NCBI GenBank assembly: GCA_025354885.1
Contig: JANXLY010000052.1
Span: forward strand, 1-44,077
Direction: 5' to 3'
DNA length: 44,077 nt
Source of the DNA: Acidobacteriota bacterium
Lineage (GTDB): Bacteria > Acidobacteriota > Terriglobia > Bryobacterales > Bryobacteraceae
Positions 33,595-42,900 of this stretch are shown here, piece after piece (within the stretch, counting starts at the first letter, position 1; every line of letters begins with the position of its first letter). Both the position numbers and the translations under genes were made by a program. A model generated the notes under the pieces. The model was not told the DNA's origin and made no database searches. It saw nothing but the letters and a program-made list of their open reading frames with translations.

Positions 33595-34677
33595 ATGAGT
33601 GTCCGCACGCTTTCGCCTCTTGCCCTGATCGCCCAGCAACTCGAAAAAAAGAACGGTAGCGGTTCAGTTGTGGTGCTCGGCTCGCGCGCCGCCGAATCCA
33701 TCCCTGTCATCCCTACCGGCTCTATCCTTCTCGACCACGCCCTAGGCTGTGGCGGCTTCCCCCGTGGGCGCATCATTGAAATTTATGGGCCTGAATCCTC
33801 AGGCAAAACAACACTCGCCCTCCACGCCATTGCCGAAACTCAAAAACTCGGAGGCTACGCCGGCTTTATCGACGTCGAACATGCCCTCGACGCCAGCTAT
33901 GCCGCAAGACTTGGAATCGATCCCGAACGCGTTCTGCTCTCACAACCCGACTATGGCGAACAAGCCCTCGAAATCACCCAGTCCATGGTCGCCTCCGGCC
34001 AAATCGACCTCGTCGTCGTCGATAGCGTCGCCGCCCTCGTCCCTAAAGCTGAACTCGATGGAGAAATGGGAGATGCCTTCATTGGCGTCCATGCGCGACT
34101 CATGTCGCAGGCCATGCGCAAGCTCACCGGCCTCACTTCAAGCCACAACTGCACCATCCTGTTTATCAACCAGATCCGCGAAAAAATTGGCGTCTTGTTC
34201 GGCAGCCCGGAAACAACCACCGGCGGCCGGGCCCTCAAGTTCTTCGCCTCTCAACGTATCGAAGTGCGCAAGACTACATCGGTCAAAGATGGCGACGAAA
34301 TCTGCGGCAATCGCGTCAAAGTAAAAGTCGTCAAAAACAAAATGGCAGCCCCCTTCCGGGAAGTCGAATTCGAAATCCGTTTCGGTAAGGGCATCGACCG
34401 GCTCGGGGAGTTGATCGACGCCGGTGCCGAGCACGGCATCGTCCAGAAGTCCGGTTCCTGGTTCAGCTTTGGCGAACATCGCCTTGGCCAAGGACGGGAT
34501 CAGGCTCGTGAGGCACTAGACAATTCCCCGGTTCTGCGTGGTGCAATCGAGGACGCGCTCCTCTCCAAACTTGGCCTCGACTATCTCGACCCAGGCACCC
34601 GGCAACAGCGCATTCGTCCCACCAAAGAAATCTCGCTCAACAGAAGCGAAGAGCAGCGCATGGCGGCCGTCATCTAG
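33595..34677 (+). CDS. recA: recombinase A
   Basis: RecA forms ATP-dependent filaments on single-stranded DNA for homologous recombination, and activates LexA cleavage. The 360-residue protein has the Walker [10 protein letters not shown] (65-73), the DVEHALD block, [49 protein letters not shown] (loop L2 region) and [12 protein letters not shown]. The ATG at 33595 is chosen. The in-frame TTG at 33559 would add 12 residues outside the family and overlap the fliD promoter. No obvious SOS-box palindrome was seen in the 89-base gap to fliD. The C-terminus is not the strongly acidic tail of E. coli RecA. The stop overlaps the convergent TPR gene by four bases. Confidence 0.96.
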   Translation: MSVRTLSPLALIAQQLEKKNGSGSVVVLGSRAAESIPVIPTGSILLDHALGCGGFPRGRIIEIYGPESSGKTTLALHAIAETQKLGGYAGFIDVEHALDASYAARLGIDPERVLLSQPDYGEQALEITQSMVASGQIDLVVVDSVAALVPKAELDGEMGDAFIGVHARLMSQAMRKLTGLTSSHNCTILFINQIREKIGVLFGSPETTTGGRALKFFASQRIEVRKTTSVKDGDEICGNRVKVKVVKNKMAAPFREVEFEIRFGKGIDRLGELIDAGAEHGIVQKSGSWFSFGEHRLGQGRDQAREALDNSPVLRGAIEDALLSKLGLDYLDPGTRQQRIRPTKEISLNRSEEQRMAAVI

Positions 34678-34994
34678 CCGAGTATCGATAATGCCGCTTC
34701 GAGCTCACTCCGCGTATGAGCATCCCCGGATCGGCCCGTCGCTTCAATCCCGGCCGCATAAATCGCCCGCGCTTCATCGAGCAGGTTCATCTTCTCCAGC
34801 GCCTGTCCACCGTGATAATAAGCCGGCCCGTAATTCACATCCGCCGCAATGATCGAACGAAATTCGCGGATGGCCTCCGCTAGTTGGCCGCCATTTTTGA
34901 ATTCATTGGCAAGCATGTAGCGCAGACGGCTGTCGCCCGGAGACTGGGTCAGAAGATTCTCAAGAGTTTCAATACGGTTGGACACAGTTATCAT
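34674..34994 (-). CDS. small TPR protein
   Basis: The 106-residue product contains about two to three tetratricopeptide units: [29 protein letters not shown], then [32 protein letters not shown]. There is no signal peptide. It probably serves as a cytoplasmic protein-interaction adaptor. The ATG at 34994 is preferred over an in-frame start at 35102, which would add a non-TPR, arginine-rich extension lying over the divergent thioesterase gene. The start is 17 bases from that gene's start. It converges on recA with a four-base overlap. The partner is unknown. Confidence 0.8.
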   Translation of the reverse strand: MITVSNRIETLENLLTQSPGDSRLRYMLANEFKNGGQLAEAIREFRSIIAADVNYGPAYYHGGQALEKMNLLDEARAIYAAGIEATGRSGDAHTRSELEAALSILG

Positions 34995-35011
34995 GTTAGC
35001 GTCGAAGTGAA

Positions 35012-35539
35012 ATGACAGCCTGGAAACTCGCCACAACCAACCAATCCCCAGCATCAGGGCGAACTGTTCGCGAGAGCAGCTCCGAGATCTCAGAGCTCGC
35101 ACTCCTCAACGACTCTAATCCTCTGGGTTACCTGATCGGCGGTCGGGTCATGCACCTCGTCGACATCGGTGGTGCCATCGCCGCCAGCAGGCACGCCCGC
35201 GCCCCGGTCGTCACCGCCTCTGTGGATTACATGAACTTCCTTCACCCGATTCAAATCGGCGAACTCGTGATCGTGCGCAGTTCCGTCAATCGCTCCTGGA
35301 ACACTTCAATGGAAGTCGGCGTTAAGGTTTACGTCGAAAATCTGATGACCGGAGAGGTCCGCCACACCACTTCCGCCTATCTCACCTTTGTTGCTGTGGA
35401 CGGCAAGGGCGGCAAGATCAGCGTTGTCCCGGTAATTCCCGAGTCGGAAGCTGAAAAAAGACGATACGAGCAGGCGGGGGCCCGCCGCGAATATCGTCTT
35501 GAGATGAAAAAACGGCTACAGGCCGAAAACGACGACTAG
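35012..35539 (+). CDS. hot-dog acyl-CoA thioesterase
   Basis: This 175-residue enzyme hydrolyses acyl-CoA to free fatty acid and CoA in the cytoplasm. The hot-dog domain covers about residues 20-140: [27 protein letters not shown] contains the N-terminal helix with the active-site aspartate, then [21 protein letters not shown] and [31 protein letters not shown]. This is the YciA/BFIT type. The C-terminal 35 residues are charged and helical ([25 protein letters not shown]). It runs divergently from the small TPR gene and converges on hfq with a four-base overlap. The preferred chain length is unknown. Confidence 0.9.
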   Translation: MTAWKLATTNQSPASGRTVRESSSEISELALLNDSNPLGYLIGGRVMHLVDIGGAIAASRHARAPVVTASVDYMNFLHPIQIGELVIVRSSVNRSWNTSMEVGVKVYVENLMTGEVRHTTSAYLTFVAVDGKGGKISVVPVIPESEAEKRRYEQAGARREYRLEMKKRLQAENDD

Positions 35540-35862
35540 TCTTCCTCGTCTTCGTCTTTATACATGTATTTAATGCTCGACTTATAAACAAGAAGATTTG
35601 GATCCCCGTCGCGATTCACTTTAAGCGAACCTTTGTCGTACCACTCGATGATGCCGTGCAGGGTTTCCCCATCCTTCAGAACGATCACCATTGGCGTCTT
35701 GCTGTTCATCTGTTTGATGTAATAGAAATTCTCCGCGTTGGTCTGATCCGGAGGGATCTGCTTTTTTGAAGCCGCAGCGGAAGAAGACTTTGCCGTTGCG
35801 TGTGGCTTCTCTCTTGATTCCGAGAGAGGGGCGCGCACTACACGGCGTATGGGTGTATCCAA
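35536..35862 (-). CDS. hfq: Hfq-like RNA chaperone (LSm fold)
   Basis: Hfq is a hexameric RNA chaperone that pairs small RNAs with mRNAs. The 108-residue protein has a low-complexity basic N-terminal extension of about 40 residues, then the LSm domain. Sm1 is [21 protein letters not shown] and Sm2 is [14 protein letters not shown], followed by an acidic tail DEDEED. The usual YKH at the proximal face is YKS here, so RNA binding may differ. The start is TTG at 35862, with AGGAG seven bases upstream and a stop in frame eight codons earlier, so no ATG is possible. A perfect TATAAT -10 lies upstream. It converges on the thioesterase gene. Confidence 0.82.
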   Translation of the reverse strand: MDTPIRRVVRAPLSESREKPHATAKSSSAAASKKQIPPDQTNAENFYYIKQMNSKTPMVIVLKDGETLHGIIEWYDKGSLKVNRDGDPNLLVYKSSIKYMYKDEDEED

Positions 35863-35889
35863 GTTATGACTCCTTACGAATTACTAATG

Positions 35890-35895
35890 ATTATA
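35890..35895 (-). promoter_or_regulatory. -10 element of the hfq promoter
   Basis: A perfect TATAAT reads on the minus strand, 27 bases before the hfq TTG start. The -35 region at the usual distance (CTTCTT-like) is weak. Transcription would begin near 35883, leaving a leader of about 20 bases that contains the AGGAG ribosome-binding site. Confidence 0.5.
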
Positions 35896-35963
35896 AGCGC
35901 TTTATGCCGTCGAAGAAGAGACGTTCCAAGCCGGACAAAGGTTCAACAGAACAAAAAATCCAT

Positions 35964-37016
35964 TTAGGCCCCAGCCGGAACCATATCCCTCAGCTCAATT
36001 GCAAAAGCATCAAGAGCAATGCCTTTTTGAATATTCCTTCGCAAAAGTCGCGCCATTTCATCGGTCAATTCCACGGCACGGCGCATCCACGGCAAACTCA
36101 CGGCATCGGCAATCGCCTGAAGCTGGCGGGCGATGTCCGGATTGCGAATCTGTTCATTCCCATGGGCAATGAGTAGTATGTCTTCGAGCAACAGGAATAG
36201 AACTTCAAGGTAATAATCGAGCTTTTCCGACTTCGATGCCGAAATCGACTCCACATTCTTAAGCCAAGTTCCAAATGCTGCTCTCCTGCTGGCCACTTCC
36301 AGCAAATTCAACATCGCCGCTCTCCGCTTGTCAAATACTTCAAGGTCGATCGAAGCCGCAGCACCAGGCGAACCGTTCCCTAGCCGCGCACGCCGCAGCG
36401 GCTGGTCCAGCCCTCGCGCCGTAAGAAAGCTCGTGATGTCTTCTTCCGGCAAGCGGTTCATCCGGATATTCACCGAACGCGAACGAATCGTCGGCAGAAG
36501 ATCGTAGGAATTCTCGGCAGTGATAAAAATCAGCAGGTGCGCCGGCGGTTCTTCCAGCACCTTCAACAAAGAATTAGCCGCCTGTTCGTTGGCCCGGTCG
36601 ATCTGGTCGATCAGAAATACCCGCCGCTTTCCGCGCGAAGGCAGCAATTGAGACTGATCTTTGAGCAAACGAATCTGCTGGATCGAAACCTGCCGCAATG
36701 GCCCATCCGGCGCAAACGTAATGAAGTCAGGATGACTCGCAAACTTGAGTGGGTCTTCCGACCGTTTGTCGCTCGCCAGCTTCTCGCGCTCTGCAATCAA
36801 CTCAAGATTGTGCCCCAGAGAAAGATCATCATGCTCGATTTTCGCAAGGTCACTCGCATTCGCATCAAGGATGACCGAAGCAAAGCGTCTGACCAGTGTC
36901 GATTTGCCAATTCCACCCGGCCCCGAAAGCAAAATGGTTTGGGGAATGCGCTCGGTCGCAAGCATCTCCGTTAGCGTTTCTACAGCGTCCGGATTGCCAT
37001 AGAAGTTCTTAATCAC
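35964..37016 (-). CDS. holB: DNA polymerase III delta' subunit
   Basis: The delta' subunit is part of the clamp loader that places the beta clamp on DNA. The 350-residue AAA+ protein has FYGNPDAVETLTEMLATERIPQTILLSGPGGIGKSTL (Walker A), a long mid-domain insertion, then VFLIDQIDRANEQAANSLLKVLEEPP (Walker B and the conserved LLK-LEEPP). It continues with a C-terminal helical collar. It contains no cysteine, so the zinc module of E. coli delta' is missing. The SRC motif is RSRS, so its role in ATP sensing may differ. The start is GTG at 37016, overlapping the tmk stop by eight bases. It is the last gene of the rpoZ operon. Confidence 0.88.
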   Translation of the reverse strand: MIKNFYGNPDAVETLTEMLATERIPQTILLSGPGGIGKSTLVRRFASVILDANASDLAKIEHDDLSLGHNLELIAEREKLASDKRSEDPLKFASHPDFITFAPDGPLRQVSIQQIRLLKDQSQLLPSRGKRRVFLIDQIDRANEQAANSLLKVLEEPPAHLLIFITAENSYDLLPTIRSRSVNIRMNRLPEEDITSFLTARGLDQPLRRARLGNGSPGAAASIDLEVFDKRRAAMLNLLEVASRRAAFGTWLKNVESISASKSEKLDYYLEVLFLLLEDILLIAHGNEQIRNPDIARQLQAIADAVSLPWMRRAVELTDEMARLLRRNIQKGIALDAFAIELRDMVPAGA

Positions 37017-37635
37017 GCTGCTTCCACCTATCCATCACAATACGCCAGATCTCCTCGGCAATCGCAGTTTGCTTGCGGTCTCCGTCCACAACCACAATAC
37101 GCGCTGAATCCGCATGAGCCAAGGCTTCATAAGCCTCAAAAACACGCTCGTGAAATGCACGGCCTTCCGCCTCCAGGCGATCTTTCTTCTGCTGCCCCAG
37201 CCGCTTTACACTCAGCTCCGGAGTGATCCGCAAGTAGATCGTCAAAGTTGGCTCGGTACCGCGGCAGGCGATGGCATGCAAACTCGCAACAAGGCCCTGC
37301 CCCAGGTTGCGCGCACTCCCTTGATATGCCAAAGTCGAATCCGTATAACGATCCGAAATCACCAGTTTTCCCTCGCCCAGAGCCGGACGAATCTGCTCAT
37401 CGACATTCTGCGCCCGGTTGGCAAAGTAAAGCAGCAGTTCGGCAGTCGGTGAAACTGGATTTTTAGGCTCAAGCAAAATCTGGCGAATCTGGTTGCCCAC
37501 TTCCGAGCCCCCGGGCTCGCGATTGAGGAGATAAGGCACAGCTTCGCGCTTCAGCCGGGCCGTCAACAGCTCCAGCTGAGTCGATTTGCCACTGCCATCG
37601 ATACCTTCGATACTAAGAAATAATCCGGCAGGCAT
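37009..37635 (-). CDS. tmk: thymidylate kinase
   Basis: Tmk phosphorylates dTMP to dTDP for DNA synthesis. The 208-residue protein has the P-loop FLSIEGIDGSGKST at the N-terminus, NREPGGSEVGNQIR (the DRxPG-type loop region), ISDRYTDSTLAYQGSARNLG, and a LID segment with QQKKDRLEAEGRAFHERV. The ATG at 37635 is chosen because the family begins just before LFLSIEG. An in-frame start at 37725 would add 30 basic residues and overlap the DNA glycosylase gene. It is four bases downstream of that gene and overlaps holB, the classic tmk-holB pair. Confidence 0.95.
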   Translation of the reverse strand: MPAGLFLSIEGIDGSGKSTQLELLTARLKREAVPYLLNREPGGSEVGNQIRQILLEPKNPVSPTAELLLYFANRAQNVDEQIRPALGEGKLVISDRYTDSTLAYQGSARNLGQGLVASLHAIACRGTEPTLTIYLRITPELSVKRLGQQKKDRLEAEGRAFHERVFEAYEALAHADSARIVVVDGDRKQTAIAEEIWRIVMDRWKQRD

Positions 37636-37639
37636 GGTT

Positions 37640-38422
37640 CTATTCTGGTTCGGTCTTCGAATCATCAAGTACGAAATGAAAGAGCTTGCGCAAATCAAGC
37701 CAGGCTTCCTTTTTCGCCTCGGCATTGTAGGCTCGCAACAGATAGGACGGGTGATAAGTCACCATCATCGGAATGCCGTGCCAGCGATGCCAGTTGCCGC
37801 GCATCTTGGTGACACTGTCCTTGGTGTGCAAGAGCGCTTTTGCCGCCGTCGCCCCCAGCGCGCAAATTGCTTTTGGCTGAATGGTCATCAACTGACGATA
37901 CAAAAACTGGCCGCACACTTCCATCTCGTCGGGGAGCGGAGTGCGATTCTCCGGCGGGCGGCATTTCACCACATTGCAGATGTAGCAGTCTTCGCGGCGC
38001 AACGGCAATTTGTCCTTGGCTGCTGTGCCCTCAATCATCTGCGTCAGCAATTGGCCGGCACGCCCGACAAAGGGAAAGCCCTGCTCGTCTTCATCCGCAC
38101 CCGGCGCCTCGCCCACAAAAACGAGGCGCGCCTTCTCGTTCCCGGATCCGAACACAATTTTGTTGCGGCCCTGGCAGAGCTGGCAGCGTTTGCAATCACC
38201 AATATCGGCGCTGATTTTCGCCAGCGTATCGCCCTCAGGCGCGAGTTTAGGTAGGATGAGGTCCATTTCAGGTTTGGGGGGAGGCGCAGGCACAGCAACA
38301 GCAGGTGCCGCTGCTTCCACGGCCGCCGTCTTCGGAATCTTTGGAATTTCTGCCAGATTCAAATCTGTAATGCCAAGGTCCCGGTAGTATTCGAGATATT
38401 GGCGGATCTGTTCGGCGTTCAT
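37640..38422 (-). CDS. uracil-DNA glycosylase, family 4 (iron-sulfur)
   Basis: This enzyme removes uracil from DNA at the start of base excision repair. The 260-residue protein has a helical N-terminus and an Ala/Pro-rich linker (about residues 33-52). The family 4 domain follows: CKRCQLCQGRNKIVFGSG (two cluster cysteines), VFVGEAPGADEDEQGFPFVGRAG (active site), YICNVVKCRPPENRTP (further cysteines) and the late HPSYLLR. The cysteines fit a [4Fe-4S] cluster. It overlaps the coaBC stop by four bases (ATGA) and is followed by tmk. The pairing with tmk is thematically apt, as both limit dU/dT problems. Confidence 0.94.
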   Translation of the reverse strand: MNAEQIRQYLEYYRDLGITDLNLAEIPKIPKTAAVEAAAPAVAVPAPPPKPEMDLILPKLAPEGDTLAKISADIGDCKRCQLCQGRNKIVFGSGNEKARLVFVGEAPGADEDEQGFPFVGRAGQLLTQMIEGTAAKDKLPLRREDCYICNVVKCRPPENRTPLPDEMEVCGQFLYRQLMTIQPKAICALGATAAKALLHTKDSVTKMRGNWHRWHGIPMMVTYHPSYLLRAYNAEAKKEAWLDLRKLFHFVLDDSKTEPE

Positions 38423-39666
38423 GCGTTACGGGCTCTGGCGCTCAGACGTAGCGGAGCGATTTGATCCAGTATACGGCTCGCGATCTCGCGCTTGGCAGCC
38501 CGCGGAATCGCCTTGGGCTCAGCATCGCGCGTAATCAGCAACACCTCGTTTTCGTCGCTTTCAAACCCGGTCCCGTCAAGACCCACCAGATTCGCCACCA
38601 CCAGATCGCAATGCTTCAATTCCAGTTTGCGCTTGCCTTCAGCTGCCAGATTTTGAGTTTCGGCAGCGAATCCAATCACAATGCGGTCACCCTTTTGGCG
38701 GCCCACTTCAGCAAGGATATCGGTGGTTGGTTCCAGTTCGATGGAAAGCCGCGAAGCCGTCTTCTTCAACTTCTGATCGGCCGGGTGTCTCGGCCTGTAA
38801 TCGGCCACAGCCGCAACGCCAATGAAAATCGAAGCCGCTTCAAGATTCGCCATTACGGCATTCTTCATCTGTTCGGCCGATTCCACGCGCAGCACTTCCA
38901 CCCCCATCGGCGGAGCCAGCGCAACCGGGCCACTGACCAGAATCACACGCGCGCCCCGAGCAGCCGCCTTTTCCGCAATCGCATAGCCCATGCGTCCGGA
39001 GGAGCGGTTCGTAATGACTCGCACTGGATCGATTGCTTCCTGCGTCGGCCCCGCCGTAATCAGGATCGTCTCTCCAGCAAGATCGCGACTCTGATGCAGA
39101 CTCTGATGCAGCAGCGCCGTAACCGCATCCGCAATCTCAAGCGGCTCGGCAAGCCGTCCCGCTCCCACCATGCCACAGGCCAGATCACCTGCATCGGGTC
39201 CAACCAAATGATACCCGCGCTGCTGCAGTGTCTTGAGGTTGACTTGCGTAGCGGCATGATTCCACATGTTCGTATTCATGGCCGGAGCAAGCAGCACAGG
39301 CCCGGTAAAAGCCAGATGCATCGTCGTCAGAAAGTCGCCAGCCAGCCCGTGCGCAAACTGCGCCAGCAGATCGGCAGTCGCAGGAGCGACCACCAGCAGA
39401 TCATTTTCGAGCGCAACATCAATGTGTTCAATAGCGCTCGAAAGGGTTGCAGTGGAATCGTCGCGCTCAGCGAAAAGATTGGTAATAACTTTGTTGTGTG
39501 TGAGAGAAGCGAGAGTAAGGGGGGTGAGAAACTGAGTGGCCGAATGGGTCATCACAGCTTGAACGGAATAGCCGCGCTGCACTAGCAGTCGGGCAAGTTC
39601 GGCAGATTTGTAGGCGGCTATGCCGCCGCCTACGCCTAAAATAATGCGGGCGCCTTCCCGGGGCAT
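38419..39666 (-). CDS. coaBC: phosphopantothenoylcysteine decarboxylase / phosphopantothenate-cysteine ligase
   Basis: CoaBC catalyses two consecutive steps of coenzyme A synthesis. The 415-residue protein has the FMN-binding CoaC domain at about 1-185: ILGVGGGIAAYKSAELARLL, the ALENDLLVVAPATADLLAQFAHGLAGDFLTT block, LAPAMNTNMWNHAATQ, and the substrate-clamp GDLACGMVGAGRL with its cysteine. The CoaB ligase domain starts at about 198 with ETILITAGPTQEAIDPVRVITNRSSGRMG. The linker between them holds a 12-base in-frame tandem duplication coding LHQS-LHQS. The gene follows rpoZ by six bases and overlaps the uracil glycosylase gene as ATGA. Confidence 0.96.
   Translation of the reverse strand: MPREGARIILGVGGGIAAYKSAELARLLVQRGYSVQAVMTHSATQFLTPLTLASLTHNKVITNLFAERDDSTATLSSAIEHIDVALENDLLVVAPATADLLAQFAHGLAGDFLTTMHLAFTGPVLLAPAMNTNMWNHAATQVNLKTLQQRGYHLVGPDAGDLACGMVGAGRLAEPLEIADAVTALLHQSLHQSRDLAGETILITAGPTQEAIDPVRVITNRSSGRMGYAIAEKAAARGARVILVSGPVALAPPMGVEVLRVESAEQMKNAVMANLEAASIFIGVAAVADYRPRHPADQKLKKTASRLSIELEPTTDILAEVGRQKGDRIVIGFAAETQNLAAEGKRKLELKHCDLVVANLVGLDGTGFESDENEVLLITRDAEPKAIPRAAKREIASRILDQIAPLRLSARARNA
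39087..39110. repeat. 12-bp tandem duplication in the coaBC linker
   Basis: GACTCTGATGCA occurs twice in a row (39087-39098 and 39099-39110). It keeps the reading frame and encodes a duplicated four-residue LHQS unit between the two enzyme domains. The copies are identical, which suggests a recent slippage event. Confidence 0.85.
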
Positions 39667-39672
39667 GAGACC

Positions 39673-39921
39673 CTAGGATTCTTCTTCGGTGCCAGGCTCA
39701 GTGGTTCCGGGGATGTGATACTGCACAAGGCCCCGTCGAGTCTCTTCCATGGCAACCACGGTCGGCTTGCGGGACATGGTCGGCAGAAACGAGCGCTGTC
39801 CGCTCTGTAGCTGACGAGCGCGCTTGGCCGCTACGATGATGAAGCGGTAGGTGGATAGTTCAGGATCATCCGGGATGACAAAATTCGCGTTTACGCGTGT
39901 TGCAAGTTTCGCTTCAGCCAT
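39673..39921 (-). CDS. rpoZ: RNA polymerase omega subunit
   Basis: Omega helps fold and retain beta' in RNA polymerase. The 82-residue protein carries ELSTYRFIIVAAKRARQLQSGQR, the conserved omega helix, and then KPTVVAMEETRRGLVQY. The ATG at 39921 is preferred. A start at 39948 would add nine residues not typical of the family. The gene heads the operon rpoZ-coaBC-udg-tmk-holB, with a six-base gap to coaBC. The usual upstream neighbour gmk is absent, and the divergent neighbour is a PSD1-type cytochrome gene 67 bases away. A sigma-70-like site lies right before the ATG. Confidence 0.92.
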   Translation of the reverse strand: MAEAKLATRVNANFVIPDDPELSTYRFIIVAAKRARQLQSGQRSFLPTMSRKPTVVAMEETRRGLVQYHIPGTTEPGTEEES

Positions 39922-39928
39922 AGTCTTT

Positions 39929-39958
39929 ATTGTCTCGCAGTGCAGCACCGAATGTCGA
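39929..39958 (-). promoter_or_regulatory. candidate sigma-70 promoter of the rpoZ operon
   Basis: On the minus strand TCGACA (39958-39953), an 18-base spacer and GACAAT (39934-39929) resemble TTGACA/TATAAT at 5 and 4 of 6 positions. The start would fall almost on the rpoZ ATG at 39921, implying a leaderless mRNA. Confidence 0.35.
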
Positions 39959-39988
39959 GCAGCTTACGAGGTGCGTCATAATCTTGGC

Positions 39989-42900
39989 ATGAGGCTTTTT
40001 GCCGTTCTGGTCCTTGTTTTTTGCGCCCAGGCGCAGTCCCCGGTGAGTTTCAACCGCGATATCCGGCCCATTATGGCCGACACCTGTTTCCGTTGCCACG
40101 GCCCCGATCAGAGCTCCAGAATGGCCGGTTTAAGGCTCGATTCGCGAGAAGAAGCAACTCGCCCCAACAAAGCTGGGCGAATTCCAGTGGTCCCCGGCGA
40201 CCCGGATAAGTCGCAAATCATCGATCGGATTTTCCAGAAAAACGTGGCTCGCCTCATGCCGCCCCCCGCCGCCCACAAGGAATTGACCGACAAACAAAAA
40301 GACACAATTCGCCGCTGGGTCGCTGAAGGTGCCGTCTACGAAGGGCATTGGGCCTACCAGCCGATCCGTCGGCCCGAAGGAAATTCGATCGATTCATTTA
40401 TCGAAAACAGGCTCGCCGAAGTCGGCCTGAAGCCCGCGCCGGAGGCTGACAAGCGCACCCTCCTCCGTCGTGTCACTCTCGATCTTAGCGGCCTCCCTCC
40501 GCTCCCCGCCGATATGAACGCTTTCCTCACCGACTCCAGCCCCGGCGCTTATGAAAAAGTCGTCAATCGCCTCCTTGCTTCCAAAGCGCACGCCGAAAAA
40601 ATGACCATGCACTGGCTCGATGCCGTGCGCTACGCCGATACCGCAGGCTTTCACGGCGACAATCTCATCCCCTCCTGGCCCTATCGTGACTACGTTCTCA
40701 ATTCTTTCCTCAACAACAAACCCTTTGATGAATTCACTCGCGAACAACTCGCTGGAGACTTGCTCCCGAACGCCACCCGCGATCAGAAAATTGCTGCAGC
40801 ATTCAACCGTCTGAATCGCGTTTCCGCCGAGGGCGGTCTCCAGCCCAAAGAATATCTAGCCAAATACGGTGCCGACCGCGTTCGCACCGTCTCCGCCGTC
40901 TGGCTCGGTGCCACCCTTGGTTGCGCCGAATGCCACGACCATAAATTCGATCCCCTGCTCGCCAAAGATTTCTACTCCATGAAGGCCTTCTTCGCTGATA
41001 TCAAAGAAACCGGCCTCGTTCCGGATCGCGGCTCAAAAGCCTGGGGTAGCGTCATGCCACTGCCCAGTCCGGATCAACAAACGAAGATGGACAGCATCCT
41101 CTCCCGTCTCGCCGCAGCTCGCAAAACCCTCGACGCCTCCGCTAAACCGGCAGACGAGTTTTGGCAAAAACAACTGCTCACCGACTACGACTCCGGCAAG
41201 CTCGCATGGAAAATTCAGCGCCCCCTGACGGCTACTTCGCAAAACGGTGCAACCCTTAAGATCTACAACGACGAAGAGGTCGACATGATGCCTTACATTG
41301 GTGGCATCCTGCGCCAGTACCGCGCCCCTGGCAAAGGTCTCGTCGTCGCTAGTGGAACCAACCCCGATAACGAAACCTACACTGTGACCTTCCGTCCTGC
41401 CGCCGGCTCCTGGACTGCGCTCGGCCTCGAAGTCGTGCAAGACGACACTCTACCCAGCAACGGCATCTCTCGAGGTGGAGACCGGCTCGTCGTCACCGAA
41501 GTCGAAGCAACTCTCGGCAAGACTCCCTTGCGCTTTACTCTCGCCACTTCCAACGTCTCAGACCCCGCCTGGGAGCAGCCTCCCCTCTCTGCCATCGATC
41601 ACGATCCCAACACCGGCTGGGGAGTCCTCACTTACGGTGAAAACAAAAATCCCTTCCTCTCCTTGAGGCTCAAAGACAAGCTCGTCACAACTGGAAAGGA
41701 AACCATCACCGTTCACATCCGCCACGACTCAAACGTTCGCAAAGCAACCGTCGGCCGCTTTCGTCTGGCCCTCAGCGAAGCATCGTATTCCTGGCCAGAG
41801 GGCACCGACATTACTGAGCAGCGAGCCAAGCGCGACAAGCTCTATGCAGGTTCTGGCGGCATTCCCGACGAAGTCCTCAAAGCCCTGCGCACCAAGCCCT
41901 CCGAATGGAAAGAAGCAGACAAAAAGACTCTCGATGCCCACCGTAGCTGGATGGAAGCAAACTCGATCGAAGTCGCGCAACTCGAGCAGCAGCGCTTCTA
42001 TCTCGATAAAAGCATTCCGAAGATTCTCGCGACAGAGGCCATCGAACCGGTAGAAACCCGCCTCTTGCCTCGCGGTAATTTTCTCAACGAAACCGGCCCT
42101 GTGGTCGAACCCGCCATTCCAGTCAAATTCGGGGTCCTCGACACAGGTGGCCGCCGCGCAACACGCCTCGATCTCGCCAACTGGATCGTGTCGAGAGACA
42201 ACCCTCTCACCGCCCGCGTTCAAGTCAATCGGCTCTGGCGTCAGTTCTTCGGCATTGGCCTCAGTAAAGTCCTCGACGACCTCGGCTCTCAAGGAGAGTT
42301 GCCCGTCAATCTCGATCTCCTCAACTGGCTCGCCGCTGACTTGCAAAAGGATTGGGATCTCCGCCGCATGGTCAAAACAATCGTGATGAGCCACACCTAT
42401 CAGCAGTCTTCACAACCTGCAAAAGATGCCCTCGACAAAGACCCTGAGAATCGCTTGCTCGCCAGGCAAAGCCGCCTGCGTGTCGACGCCGAGACCGTAC
42501 ACGACATCGCTCTAAGCGCCTCAGGCTTGCTCACAGAGCGCTTCGGAGGCCCAAGTGTTCGGCCCTATCAGCCGGAAGGATATCTGGGCTCACTCAACTT
42601 TCCCAAGCGCGATTACGCAGCAAGCAAGGGCAACGACCTTTACGCTCGCGGCCTCTACACCCAGTGGCAGCGCACCTTCCTCCACCCAAGCCTGATGACT
42701 TTCGACGCTCCTTCGCGCGAAGAGTGCACTGTCAATCGCGTCAGTTCCAACACCCCGCTCCAGGCCCTGGTCCTGTTGAACGATCCCACCTATGTCGAAG
42801 CCGCTCGTGTCTTCGCTCAGAAGATGATCACCGAAGGCGGCAAGACCCTCAGCGCGCAAATCGACTGGGCATTCCTGCGCACACTCGGCCGCAACGCAAC

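Noticed and set aside
38461-39585. 374-codon plus-strand open frame inside coaBC
   Set aside because: It is the shadow of a well-supported enzyme gene, rich in Arg, His and Ser, with no recognisable domain.
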